Below are positions 14,002 through 22,131 of a stretch of DNA of 22,131 nt, piece by piece. Each line of letters begins with the position of its first letter. Positions within the stretch are counted from its first letter, which is position 1. The position numbers were made by a program, and so were the translations under genes. This stretch comes from JBOGGX01 sp050744245. GTDB taxonomy: Bacteria; Actinomycetota; Acidimicrobiia; Acidimicrobiales; JBOGGX01. The stretch is from assembly GCA_050744245.1 (NCBI GenBank), contig JBOGGX010000183.1, positions 1 to 22,131 on the forward strand. Reading direction: 5' to 3'. The notes below the pieces were generated by a model. The model was not told the origin of the DNA, ran no database searches, and saw nothing but the letters and a program-made list of their open reading frames with translations.

Positions 14002-14418
14002 GTTCCGATCTCGGTCCGCCCCCGAACGCTCGTCTGGCGGGGTCTCCGCCGCCGATGTGGGCGGTGTGGCGCGACGGGGATCTTCCGGTCGTACTTCGAG
14101 CTGCGCGATCGCTGCCCCCGCTGCGGCTATCGATTGGAGCGCGACGAGGCCTCGTTCGCCGGGGTGTGGCTCCTGAACTACTCGTTCACGATCCTGCCGC
14201 TGCTCGGGCTCATGACCTACATGGTGTACCTGCTGGCCAACGGGCGGGACGTGTCGGTCTGGTGGTTCGTGGCCGCTGCCGCCGTCATCGTCGTGGTGTT
14301 GCCGATCGTCCTCTACCCGGTGGCCAAGTCGCTGTGGGCCGCCGTCGATCTCGCGATGCGCCCCCTCGAACCGGTCGAGGAGGCCGAGGCCGCGCTGTAC
14401 GAGGTGCCGGACGAGTGA
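14002..14418 (+). CDS. DUF983 family zinc-ribbon membrane protein, start codon non-canonical
   Basis: About 138 residues. The N-terminal zinc ribbon has CGRC (C19, C22) and CPRC (C38, C41), then RLERDEASFAG, followed by two transmembrane helices (VWLLNYSFTILPLLGLMTYMVYLL and WWFVAAAAVIVVVLPIVLYPVA) and an acidic tail. This is the full layout and length of DUF983 proteins, whose role is unknown. There is no in-frame ATG, GTG or TTG before the zinc ribbon until far upstream (TTG 13354, through unrelated DNA). The leaderless promoter points to GTT at 14002 as the start position; CTG 13969 is another odd option. Either a rare start is used, or GTG has become GTT and the gene is impaired. The coding part is intact. 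Confidence 0.78.
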   Translation, partial: VPISVRPRTLVWRGLRRRCGRCGATGIFRSYFELRDRCPRCGYRLERDEASFAGVWLLNYSFTILPLLGLMTYMVYLLANGRDVSVWWFVAAAAVIVVVLPIVLYPVAKSLWAAVDLAMRPLEPVEEAEAALYEVPDE

Positions 14419-14436
14419 TCGAACGGTGCGCTGGCC

Positions 14437-14442
14437 TACGCT
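14437..14442 (+). promoter_or_regulatory. Possible -10 (TACGCT) for the DUF4129-MoxR operon
   Basis: TACGCT lies about 37 nt upstream of the ATG at 14480, leaving room for a short leader with GAGGGGAGGAG (14455-14465). The distance from that purine run to the ATG, 14 nt, is longer than ideal. Tentative. Confidence 0.35.
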
Positions 14443-14479
14443 CGCACGCGAGACGAGGGGAGGAGCCACCCGCAGGGCC

Positions 14480-15340
14480 ATGGACGAGCACCGACCTCCC
14501 GGCCGGGGAAGCCACGGGCGCGCGCTCGTGGCCGGCGGTGCGTTGTTCCTGGCGCTCGCCGCGGTCGTGCTGGCCGCCAGCACCGGGTCGTCCGACGGCT
14601 CGTCGGTTCGGGTCAGACCTCCGAGCCTGAGCCTGCTCGTCGGGCTCGTGGCCACGGGCGTGCTGGCCGCCGGGCTGTTCGTCCTCCTCAGCCTGCTGCG
14701 GACCCTGGAGCGAGGCGAGCTGCGCGATCGGCACCACACGGTACGCGACCTGATCAGGTTGGCCGTGATCTTCGTGCTGCTGGTCGTCCTGTTCCGGCTG
14801 CTCCCCGAGGATCAGCCGGGCGGGGGATCGACCGCCCCCGGTGACGGAACTCAGGGCGCCGAGCCGCTGGACTCGGTCGCCTCGGGCGACGACTGGCTGA
14901 CCCTGGCGCTGATCGCCGGGGTGGCCGCGATCCTCGGCTGGCGGTCGTGGCGCAACCGGCGCGGCGGCGACCCGATCGACGCGGGCCTAGCCACCCCGCT
15001 CGCCGGGGCCGTGGCCGACGTGCTCGACGACGTCATCGACCGTCTCCGGCGCGAACCGGACGCCCGGCGGGCGGTCATTGCCGCCTATGCCCGCATGGAG
15101 GACGTGTTCGCCCGGTACGGGCAGCCCCGGCGGGCGTCGGAGGCGCCCATCGAGTTCCTCACCCGGGCGCTCGAACGGGTCACCGATCCGGCCCCGGCCG
15201 GGCGGCTCACCGACCTGTTCCAGCGGGCGATGTTCTCGACCCAGCCCTTCGACCGGGCACGCCAGGACGAGGCGATCGACGCGCTGGTCGCCGTGCGCGA
15301 CGACCTCCGGGCCCGCGCCATGGCCGCGCCCGCGCCATGA
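14480..15340 (+). CDS. DUF4129 domain membrane protein
   Basis: 286 residues. Three hydrophobic segments (15-34, 50-73, 90-108) are followed by a Gly/Asp-rich loop, a fourth segment (138-154) and a cytoplasmic C-terminal domain. That domain carries RRAVIAAYARMEDVFARYG (197-215), then EAPIEFLTRALE (221-232) and the FDRARQDEAIDAL end, the DUF4129 signature found C-terminally in TgpA-like transglutaminases or as a separate protein next to MoxR genes. The family function is unresolved; context suggests a membrane partner of the MoxR/DUF58 pair. ATG 14480 was preferred to GTG 14426 because the latter would add a basic, low-information leader. The stop overlaps the ATG of the next gene (ATGA). Confidence 0.85.
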   Translation: MDEHRPPGRGSHGRALVAGGALFLALAAVVLAASTGSSDGSSVRVRPPSLSLLVGLVATGVLAAGLFVLLSLLRTLERGELRDRHHTVRDLIRLAVIFVLLVVLFRLLPEDQPGGGSTAPGDGTQGAEPLDSVASGDDWLTLALIAGVAAILGWRSWRNRRGGDPIDAGLATPLAGAVADVLDDVIDRLRREPDARRAVIAAYARMEDVFARYGQPRRASEAPIEFLTRALERVTDPAPAGRLTDLFQRAMFSTQPFDRARQDEAIDALVAVRDDLRARAMAAPAP

Positions 15341-15782
15341 GAAAGGACGTCGAGCAGACCGCGATCCGGCTCGTGCTGCTGGTCTGGGTGGCGATCGCCG
15401 TGCTCGTGCCGGTGGCGGGCCAGGCCGACGGTCGGCTGGCGGCCAGGGTGGCGGCCGTGCTCGCCGCCTGCATCGTGACCGTGGAGGGGGCGCGCTGGCT
15501 GCAGGCCACCCACGGCCCGGTCCACCGCCCGTTGGCGCCGCTCGTGAAGAAGGTCCGACCGCAAGAGTCACGGGTCCCGGCCCGGCTCCAGAGCTGGGTC
15601 GGGCTCATGCGGGCGGCCGAGGGCGACCCCCACGTCGGCCCGCTCCTGCGCGACCGGCTCGCCGAGCTGGCCCGGGCCCGGCGCCGCGACGGCCACCGGA
15701 TCGACCTGGGCGTCGAGCCCGACGCCCCGCTCGATTTCCCGCGGCTGGACGCCGTGATCGCCGACATCGAGGACGGGCACTG

Positions 15783-15783
<1 letters not shown>
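15337..15783 (+). CDS. Small membrane protein of the MoxR operon (148 aa)
   Basis: Two hydrophobic segments close to the N-terminus (TAIRLVLLVWVAIAVLVPVA and LAARVAAVLAACIVTVEGA), then about 95 soluble charged residues with WVGLMRAAEGDPHVGPLLRDRLAELARARR. Position and layout match the short, poorly conserved membrane gene commonly found between DUF4129 and MoxR genes in actinobacteria. I cannot assign a domain with confidence. It overlaps DUF4129 by ATGA and MoxR by TGATG, so all three are probably translated in a coupled manner at the membrane. Confidence 0.85.
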
Positions 15784-16754
<971 letters not shown>

Positions 16755-16769
16755 GGCGGCCACCGCACG

Positions 16770-18068
16770 ATGCGCCGAGCCACCATGCGCCTGGTGCCCT
16801 ACGCGGGCATCGCGGCCTTCGGTCTGCTGTCGGCCGTCGCCGTGCACCGCGCCGAGCCCGCCCTGCTCGCCCTCCCCTTCGCCGCCGTCGTGCTCCTGTC
16901 GGTGATCACGGCGGGGCCGCTCACCGTGCGCGCCTCGCTCGGGCTCGACACGGATCGGGCCATCGTCGGCGACCGCATCGAGGTCGACGTGGTGCTCGAG
17001 GCGCCGCGGGGGGCGGCGTGGGTCGAGGTCGAGCTCGCCCTGCCGGCGGGGCTGGCCGTCGAGGCGTGGTCCGGGGCGGGCGCCCGCGCCGGCCCGGTGG
17101 GCGTCACCGTCCGTCTGCCGGCGGGCGCGCCGGTCACGCTGACCGCCGTCGTTCGTTGCGAACGCTGGGGGGCGTACCGGCCGGGCCGCGCCCGCGTGCT
17201 CGCGTTCGATCGGTTCCGGCTCCTGCTCAGGGACTCGGTGGTGAGCATCCCCGACGTGGTTCGTGTCCACCCGCCGACGGCCAGGCTCCGGGAGCTGGCC
17301 GAGCCCCGGTGGCTCCAGGGTCTGGCCGGGGCCCACCGTTCACGCGAACGGGCCGACGGCATCGAATACGCCGAGACCCGTCCGTGGGCCCCGGGCGACC
17401 GGCTGCGGGCGGTCAACTGGCGGGTCAGCGCCCGGCGGGGTACGTGGTTCGTGAGCGATCGGCACCCCGACCGCAGCGCCGACGTGATCCTTCTCCTCGA
17501 CTCGTTCGTCGACGTCGGCCGCGACGTCGAGACCACCTTGGGTCTGGCCGTCGAGGCGGTCGTGGCCCTGGCCCACGGTCATCTGGGGCTGCAGGACCGG
17601 GTCGGCCTGGTCGGCTTCGGCGGCTATCTCGACTGGCTCGTGCCCGACCTGGGCGCCCGCCAGCTGCACAAGGTGGTCGACGCCGTGCTCGACACCCAGG
17701 TGGTCGTGTCGTTGGCCGAACGCAGCCTGGCCCTGGTCCCTCCGCAGGCCCTGCCGCCCCGGGCGTTCGTCGTCGCCCTGACCCCGCTCGTCGATCCCCG
17801 TTCGGCCGGGCTCCTGGCCCGGGTCAAGGCCCGGGGCTGTGACCTGGCCGTGGTCGAGGTGTCGCCCCTCGACTTCCTCGACCTGCCGACCTCCGAGGCC
17901 GACCGCCTGGCCCACCGGGCCTGGGCCATCGAGCGCGACGTCGTCCGCCAGCGGCTCCGGTCGATCGGCGCCACCGTCGTCGAGTGGCGGCGGGGCGAGC
18001 CCTTCGCCACGGTCATGGCCGAGGTCACCACCTGGCGGGCGGGGATGAACCTCAGGGGGGTGCGATGA
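16770..18068 (+). CDS. DUF58 (vWA-like) membrane-anchored protein
   Basis: 432 residues. Two N-terminal membrane segments (about 10-25 and 31-48) are followed by an extracytoplasmic- or cytoplasmic-type beta domain (about 50-160). The DUF58 signature IEYAETRPWAPGDRLRAVNWRVSARRGTWFV is at 198-228, then a vWA-like domain starts at SADVILLLDSFVDVG (237-250). The metal-site motif DxSxS is reduced to DSFVD, so metal binding may be weak or lost. It is the partner gene of MoxR in this class of locus; the pair is widely predicted to act as chaperone plus substrate receptor. The gap to MoxR is 15 nt. The ATG at 16785 is an alternative start. The stop overlaps the next ATG (ATGA). Confidence 0.92.
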   Translation: MRRATMRLVPYAGIAAFGLLSAVAVHRAEPALLALPFAAVVLLSVITAGPLTVRASLGLDTDRAIVGDRIEVDVVLEAPRGAAWVEVELALPAGLAVEAWSGAGARAGPVGVTVRLPAGAPVTLTAVVRCERWGAYRPGRARVLAFDRFRLLLRDSVVSIPDVVRVHPPTARLRELAEPRWLQGLAGAHRSRERADGIEYAETRPWAPGDRLRAVNWRVSARRGTWFVSDRHPDRSADVILLLDSFVDVGRDVETTLGLAVEAVVALAHGHLGLQDRVGLVGFGGYLDWLVPDLGARQLHKVVDAVLDTQVVVSLAERSLALVPPQALPPRAFVVALTPLVDPRSAGLLARVKARGCDLAVVEVSPLDFLDLPTSEADRLAHRAWAIERDVVRQRLRSIGATVVEWRRGEPFATVMAEVTTWRAGMNLRGVR

Positions 18069-18181
18069 CGCGGGCCGCCGGGAGAGCGATCGGCGCGCCC
18101 CGGCGGGCCGACGCTCGTTCTGTGGCGACTTGTGCAGGCGATGCGCGCGCCAGACGACACAGAGGAGGATTGGGGGCGTGA
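18065..18181 (+). CDS. Possible 38-aa ORF bridging DUF58 and the next membrane gene
   Basis: ATG 18065 overlaps the DUF58 stop as ATGA, and its own TGA (18179-18181) overlaps the GTG of the next gene as GTGA. The predicted peptide is Arg/Ala-rich (MTRAAGRAIGAPRRADARS...), with two Arg-rich stretches and no recognisable domain. The double overlap suggests a translational-coupling leader rather than a functional protein, but in DNA this GC-rich it could be chance. An AGGAGG inside it (18163-18168) serves the downstream gene. Confidence 0.35.
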   Translation: MTRAAGRAIGAPRRADARSVATCAGDARARRHRGGLGA

Positions 18182-18780
18182 GTCGGCCTCGGACCCGGAG
18201 CCGGCCGCGGCAGATCGTCCTGGCGCCCCGGTCGGCGTGGGTGGCCGCCGGCGCGGCGATGGCGGTGGCCGTCGCCCTGTACGCGGCGGCCATCGTCCTG
18301 GCCCACGACGCGATCGCATTCGGCACCGGCGAGCTGATCCGGGGCGAGACCCCGGGGTTCTTCACGGTGATGGTCGGCGGCGCCGGCCTGGTCGCCCTCT
18401 CGGTCGCGCTGCTCGTCGGAGCGAGGGGCGGTGTCGGCCCGGCCGTGGCCCTGCTGCTGGCCGGCTGGGCCGTTGCCCTGGTGGGGGCGGGACCGGTGCT
18501 GCGGGCCGACTTCGTGCTCGCCGGCGCCGGCCATCTGGTCGTGGCCGAGCTTGCGTACTGGTCGATCGAGCGCCGCATCCCGCCCGGCCCCGACCAGGGG
18601 TGGGCGCTGGCCACGAGGGCGGCCGAGCTCGTGGCCATGCTCGCCCTGGTCGCGGTGATCGGGTGGTGGCTGGCCGGCGCCGTCGCCGGCCGGGCCGGCG
18701 GCGCGTCGCTCGATCTCATCGGCGTGCTGGTCGTGCTGGGCTTTGGCGCCGTCGTGGTCTGGGTCGTCCGCCGGGCGTAA
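18178..18780 (+). CDS. Polytopic membrane protein of unknown function (200 aa)
   Basis: After a basic N-terminus (SRPRTRSRPRQ) there are about six hydrophobic segments: AWVAAGAAMAVAVALYAAAI, FFTVMVGGAGLVALSVALLV, AVALLLAGWAVALVGAGPV, a weaker one near FVLAGAGHLVVAEL, ELVAMLALVAVIGWWLAGAV and LIGVLVVLGFGAVVVWVV. GTG 18178 is chosen because AGGAGG (18163-18168) sits 9 nt upstream; GTG 18130 would add a CRRC-containing leader that overlaps the RBS. I recognise no family. Position after DUF58 and before the radical SAM gene suggests membership of the MoxR operon. Confidence 0.82.
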   Translation: MSRPRTRSRPRQIVLAPRSAWVAAGAAMAVAVALYAAAIVLAHDAIAFGTGELIRGETPGFFTVMVGGAGLVALSVALLVGARGGVGPAVALLLAGWAVALVGAGPVLRADFVLAGAGHLVVAELAYWSIERRIPPGPDQGWALATRAAELVAMLALVAVIGWWLAGAVAGRAGGASLDLIGVLVVLGFGAVVVWVVRRA

Positions 18781-18792
18781 CCTGGATCGTCG

Positions 18793-19949
<1,157 letters not shown>

Positions 19950-19953
<4 letters not shown>

Positions 19954-20750
19954 ACCCTTCGGTGCGCCCGGCCGCGGTGGCCGGGCTCTTCTACCCGGGC
20001 GACTCCGACATGCTGCGGTCGACCGTCCGCGGGTTTCTCGACGCGGCCGGAGGCGATCGCGACCGCGTCAGGGTGCCCAAGGCCCTGATCGCGCCCCACG
20101 CCGGCTACCGGTACTCGGGTCGGACGGCCGGACGGGCCTGGGCCGCGGTGGCGCCGGCACGGGGGCGCGTCACGCGGGTCGTGCTGGCCGGTCCGGCCCA
20201 CCGGGTGCCGCTGCGGGCCGTCGGCGTCCCCAGCGTCGACCTGCTCGACACGCCGCTCGGTCCGGTTGCGATCGACGCCGACCTGCGGCGGCGGGCGCTG
20301 GAGCGGCCAGGGGTCGTCGTCGCCGACGACGCCCACGCCGACGAGCACAGCCTCGAGGTCCATCTCCCGTTCATGGTCGAGGCGCTCGGGCCGGAGGTGA
20401 CCGTGCTGCCGCTCGTCGTCGGCGGGGTCGGGCCGGACGTGCTGGCCGACGTGCTCGACCACGTGTGGGGGGGCGACGAGACGCTCGTCGTCGCCAGCAC
20501 CGACCTGTCCCACTACCACGACGACGACACGGCCAAGCGCATCGACGCCGAGACCGTCGAGCTCGTGCTCGCCGGCCGGGTCGACGAGATCACCCACGAA
20601 CGGGCGTGCGGCGCCGGTCCGCTCCGCGGCCTGCTGGTGGCGGCCCGCCGGCACGGCCTGACGCCGACGCTGCTCGAGGTGTGCACCTCGGGCGACACCG
20701 CCGGCGCCCGCGACCGGGTCGTCGGGTACGGAGCCTTCTCCCTTGCTTGA
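19950..20750 (+). CDS. amrB: AmmeMemoRadiSam system protein B (MEMO1-like)
   Basis: 266 residues, the usual size. The metal-binding set of MEMO proteins is all present: H50 in APHAGYRYSG, H84 in GPAHRVP, H188 in STDLSHYHDDD and C245 in EVCTSGD. HSLEVHLPFMVEAL (133-146) is the conserved core block. Human MEMO1 is reported to bind metal through equivalent His/Cys residues, and the fold is related to extradiol dioxygenases; the bacterial reaction is unknown. ATG 19950 overlaps the amrS stop (ATGA), so AmrS and AmrB are probably made in step. Confidence 0.94.
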
Positions 20751-21342
20751 CCCTCCCGTCCTCACGCCGGAGGACGCCGATGCGTTGCTGTGGTATGCCG
20801 TCGCCGCCGTCCGCTCCGGGCTCGAACGACGCCCGGTGCCCGGCATCGAGGTGCCGACGGCCGCCGCGCTCAAGGCCATCGGCGCCACGTTCGTCACCCT
20901 GGAGCGGGGCCGACGGCTGCTCGGCTGCATCGGCACCATCGATGCGGTCCGGCCCCTCTACGAGGACGCGATGACGAACGCCTACAAGTCGGCGTTCGCC
21001 GATCCCCGTCTGCCGGCGGTGACACCGGACGACTATGCGGCGATGGACGTGAAGGTGTCGGTGCTCGGCCCGACCGAGCCGATGGCGGCGGCGACCCGGG
21101 ACGAGCTCGTCGCCGGGCTCGAACCGGGACGGGACGGCGTGCTCATCGTGGCCGACGGCTTCCGGGCCACGTTCCTGCCGTCGGTGTGGCCGCGCGTGGC
21201 GTCGACCGGCGAGTTCGTCGAGCTGCTGCTCAAGAAGGGCCGGCCGAGCGGCGGCTGGGTCCCCGGCCTCCGGGCCTTCCGGTACCGGGCGTCCGAGTAC
21301 ACCCAGTCCGGGCCGCGCCGGCCGGTCACGGCGTCCGGCTAG
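20743..21342 (+). CDS. amrA: AmmeMemoRadiSam system protein A (AMMECR1-like)
   Basis: 199 residues. The family hallmark LLGCIGTI is at about 59-66 (LRGCIG in most relatives), followed by NAYKSAFADPRLPAVTPDDYAAMDVKVSVLGP, the segment carrying the conserved aromatic and acidic residues of AMMECR1 proteins. GRDGVLIVADGFRATFLPSVWP is the second conserved block. Proposed to bind a nucleotide, cofactor or modified substrate; no activity is established. The start is TTG 20743, overlapping amrB by 8 nt; it is the only reasonable start before the conserved region. It completes the three-gene set in the order S-B-A. Confidence 0.93.
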   Translation: MLDPPVLTPEDADALLWYAVAAVRSGLERRPVPGIEVPTAAALKAIGATFVTLERGRRLLGCIGTIDAVRPLYEDAMTNAYKSAFADPRLPAVTPDDYAAMDVKVSVLGPTEPMAAATRDELVAGLEPGRDGVLIVADGFRATFLPSVWPRVASTGEFVELLLKKGRPSGGWVPGLRAFRYRASEYTQSGPRRPVTASG

Positions 21343-21345
21343 CGT
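21340..21345 (+). promoter_or_regulatory. Probable leaderless -10 (TAGCGT) for the TIGR03085-like gene
   Basis: It begins within the amrA stop codon (TAG at 21340-21342) and ends 6 nt before GTG 21352. No Shine-Dalgarno is present. This suggests a separate transcript from the amr genes. Confidence 0.5.
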
Positions 21346-21351
21346 GCGCGC

Positions 21352-21987
21352 GTGCCGGCGCCGTCGTTGACGTTCCGCGAGCGGCTGGCGCTGTGCGATC
21401 TGTTCGAGGAGCTCGGGCCCGGGGCCCCGACGCTGTGCGAAAGCTGGGAGACCGCCGACCTGGCCGCCCATCTCGTCGTGCGTGAGAACGACCCGCGGGC
21501 CGCACCGGGCATCCTGCTCGGCGGGACCGCGGCCCGGCTGACCGAGCGGGCCATGGAGCGGGCCCGCGGGCGAGGCTTCCACTGGATGGTCGACCGGCTG
21601 CGGGGCGGGCCGCCGTGGGGGCCGATGCGGCTGGGGGTCATCGACCGGGCGGATCTCATCGAGTGGTTCGTCCATCACGAGGACGTCCGCCGGGCCGACG
21701 GCCGGGCGCCTCGAGCCGGCATCGACGACGTCGACGAGGCGCTGTGGACGATCCTGCGCACCGGCGGACGGTTCATCACCCGCCGGTTGAAGGGGATCGG
21801 GCTCGAACTTCGGCGGCCGGACGGGGCCTCGATCGGTGTCCGCGGCGGCGACCAACTGGTGCGCATGGTCGGCCGCCCCTCTGAGCTCGTCATGTTCCTG
21901 ACCGGCCGGGGCGCCGACGCCGGCGTCGAGCTCGAGGGTGCCGCCGGAGCGGTCGAGTCGCTTCGATCAGCCCGGCTCGGCATCTGA
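21352..21987 (+). CDS. TIGR03085-type metal-binding protein (mycothiol maleylpyruvate isomerase N-terminal/DinB-like)
   Basis: 211 residues. [41 protein letters not shown] (8-48) and the later [15 protein letters not shown] (103-117) are the markers of this actinobacterial family, a four-helix DinB-like fold in which H40 and the His pair near 108-109 would bind a metal. Relatives include mycothiol-dependent enzymes, but for TIGR03085 itself no reaction is known to me. The GTG start follows a TAGCGT with 6-nt spacing. It ends tail to tail with the minus-strand transporter gene, overlapping by 21 nt. Confidence 0.9.
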   Translation: MPAPSLTFRERLALCDLFEELGPGAPTLCESWETADLAAHLVVRENDPRAAPGILLGGTAARLTERAMERARGRGFHWMVDRLRGGPPWGPMRLGVIDRADLIEWFVHHEDVRRADGRAPRAGIDDVDEALWTILRTGGRFITRRLKGIGLELRRPDGASIGVRGGDQLVRMVGRPSELVMFLTGRGADAGVELEGAAGAVESLRSARLGI

Positions 21988-22131
21988 GGCGTCGGCCGCC
22001 TCGACGAGGGGGAAGTGGCAGGCGACGTAGTGGTCGCGACCGCCCTTGACCGGGCGCACCACCGGCTCCTCGGCCGCGCACCGCTCCCGGGCGCGCGGGC
22101 AGCGGGTGCGGAAGCGGCACCCCGACGGCGG
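21967..22131 (-). CDS. Oligopeptide/dipeptide-type ABC transporter ATP-binding protein, C-terminus only
   Basis: Only the last 54 residues are in the window: [18 protein letters not shown], then [24 protein letters not shown] and a short acidic tail. The CxFxxRCPxAxxxC ... xACH arrangement is the oligo_HPY-type C-terminal extension of DppD/DppF/OppD/OppF ATPases, which power import of peptides, nickel or sugars. The nucleotide-binding domain lies beyond the window edge, so D versus F type cannot be decided. Confidence 0.85.
   Translation of the reverse strand, partial: PPSGCRFRTRCPRARERCAAEEPVVRPVKGGRDHYVACHFPLVEAADASDAEPG

Noticed and set aside
13354..14418. Single 354-residue protein from TTG 13354 through DUF983
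   Set aside because: The first ~215 residues are out of frame with the antitoxin remnant and opposite the 80-aa gene, with no family features; only the last ~138 residues are a real protein.
18130..18177. Earlier GTG start for the 200-aa membrane protein, adding a CRRC leader
   Set aside because: AGGAGG at 18163-18168 is well placed for GTG 18178 and would lie inside the coding region otherwise; the added residues are basic and unconserved-looking.
21967..21987. Tail-to-tail overlap of the TIGR03085-like gene and the ABC transporter gene as a regulatory device
   Set aside because: Short convergent overlaps also occur at 1349-1382 and are common in compact genomes; no hairpin or conserved motif is seen.

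Overview
The window is very GC-rich, densely packed bacterial DNA with short intergenic gaps, 4-nt start/stop overlaps, many GTG/TTG starts and apparent leaderless promoters (TANNNT followed 6-8 nt later by the start codon). Together with a TIGR03085-type protein, a DUF983/MoxR/DUF58 locus and actinobacterial-style GT-C glycosyltransferases, this points to Actinomycetota. Acidimicrobiia or a near relative is my best guess from protein style only; it is not proven here. I see no rRNA, tRNA or CRISPR.

Region 1 (1-12824) is a cell-envelope/glycan block. It starts inside a polytopic membrane protein whose first visible ~100 bases are a pair of hairpin repeats. Next come a minus-strand GT2 glycosyltransferase/methyltransferase fusion and a plus-strand run (2871-8491) of a small helical protein, a GMC oxidoreductase, two extended SDR (epimerase-like) enzymes and a membrane GT-C-type protein, all chained by start/stop overlaps. 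A bidirectional hairpin terminator separates this run from a convergent FAD-dependent, mutase/amine-oxidase-like gene. Divergent from that gene lie a GT39-like and a PIG-V-like membrane glycosyltransferase. The content suggests synthesis of a lipid-linked sugar and its transfer outside the membrane, but the product cannot be read from the sequence.

Region 2 (12825-14000) is a decay zone. It holds an internally deleted IS256-family element with recognisable 37-bp imperfect terminal repeats and a frameshifted transposase N-terminus, a damaged ribbon-helix-helix (VapB-like) antitoxin with no toxin, and a small intact-looking minus-strand gene.

Region 3 (14002-18780) starts with a DUF983 zinc-ribbon membrane protein that lacks a normal start codon. 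It continues with a DUF4129 protein, a small membrane protein, a MoxR AAA+ ATPase, a DUF58 protein, a tiny bridging ORF and a polytopic membrane protein. This is the known MoxR/DUF58/DUF4129 type of locus, here without a transglutaminase-like gene.

Region 4 (18793-21987) is a complete AmmeMemoRadiSam triad (radical SAM enzyme, MEMO-like protein, AMMECR1-like protein), followed by a TIGR03085-type protein with its own promoter. The window ends in the C-terminus of a minus-strand oligopeptide-type ABC transporter ATPase. I found no clearly new multi-gene system. The best candidates for a second look are the leaderless-promoter pattern with a GTT at an expected start, the in-frame hairpin repeats, the GMC/SDR operon, and the adjacency of the MoxR and AmmeMemoRadiSam loci.
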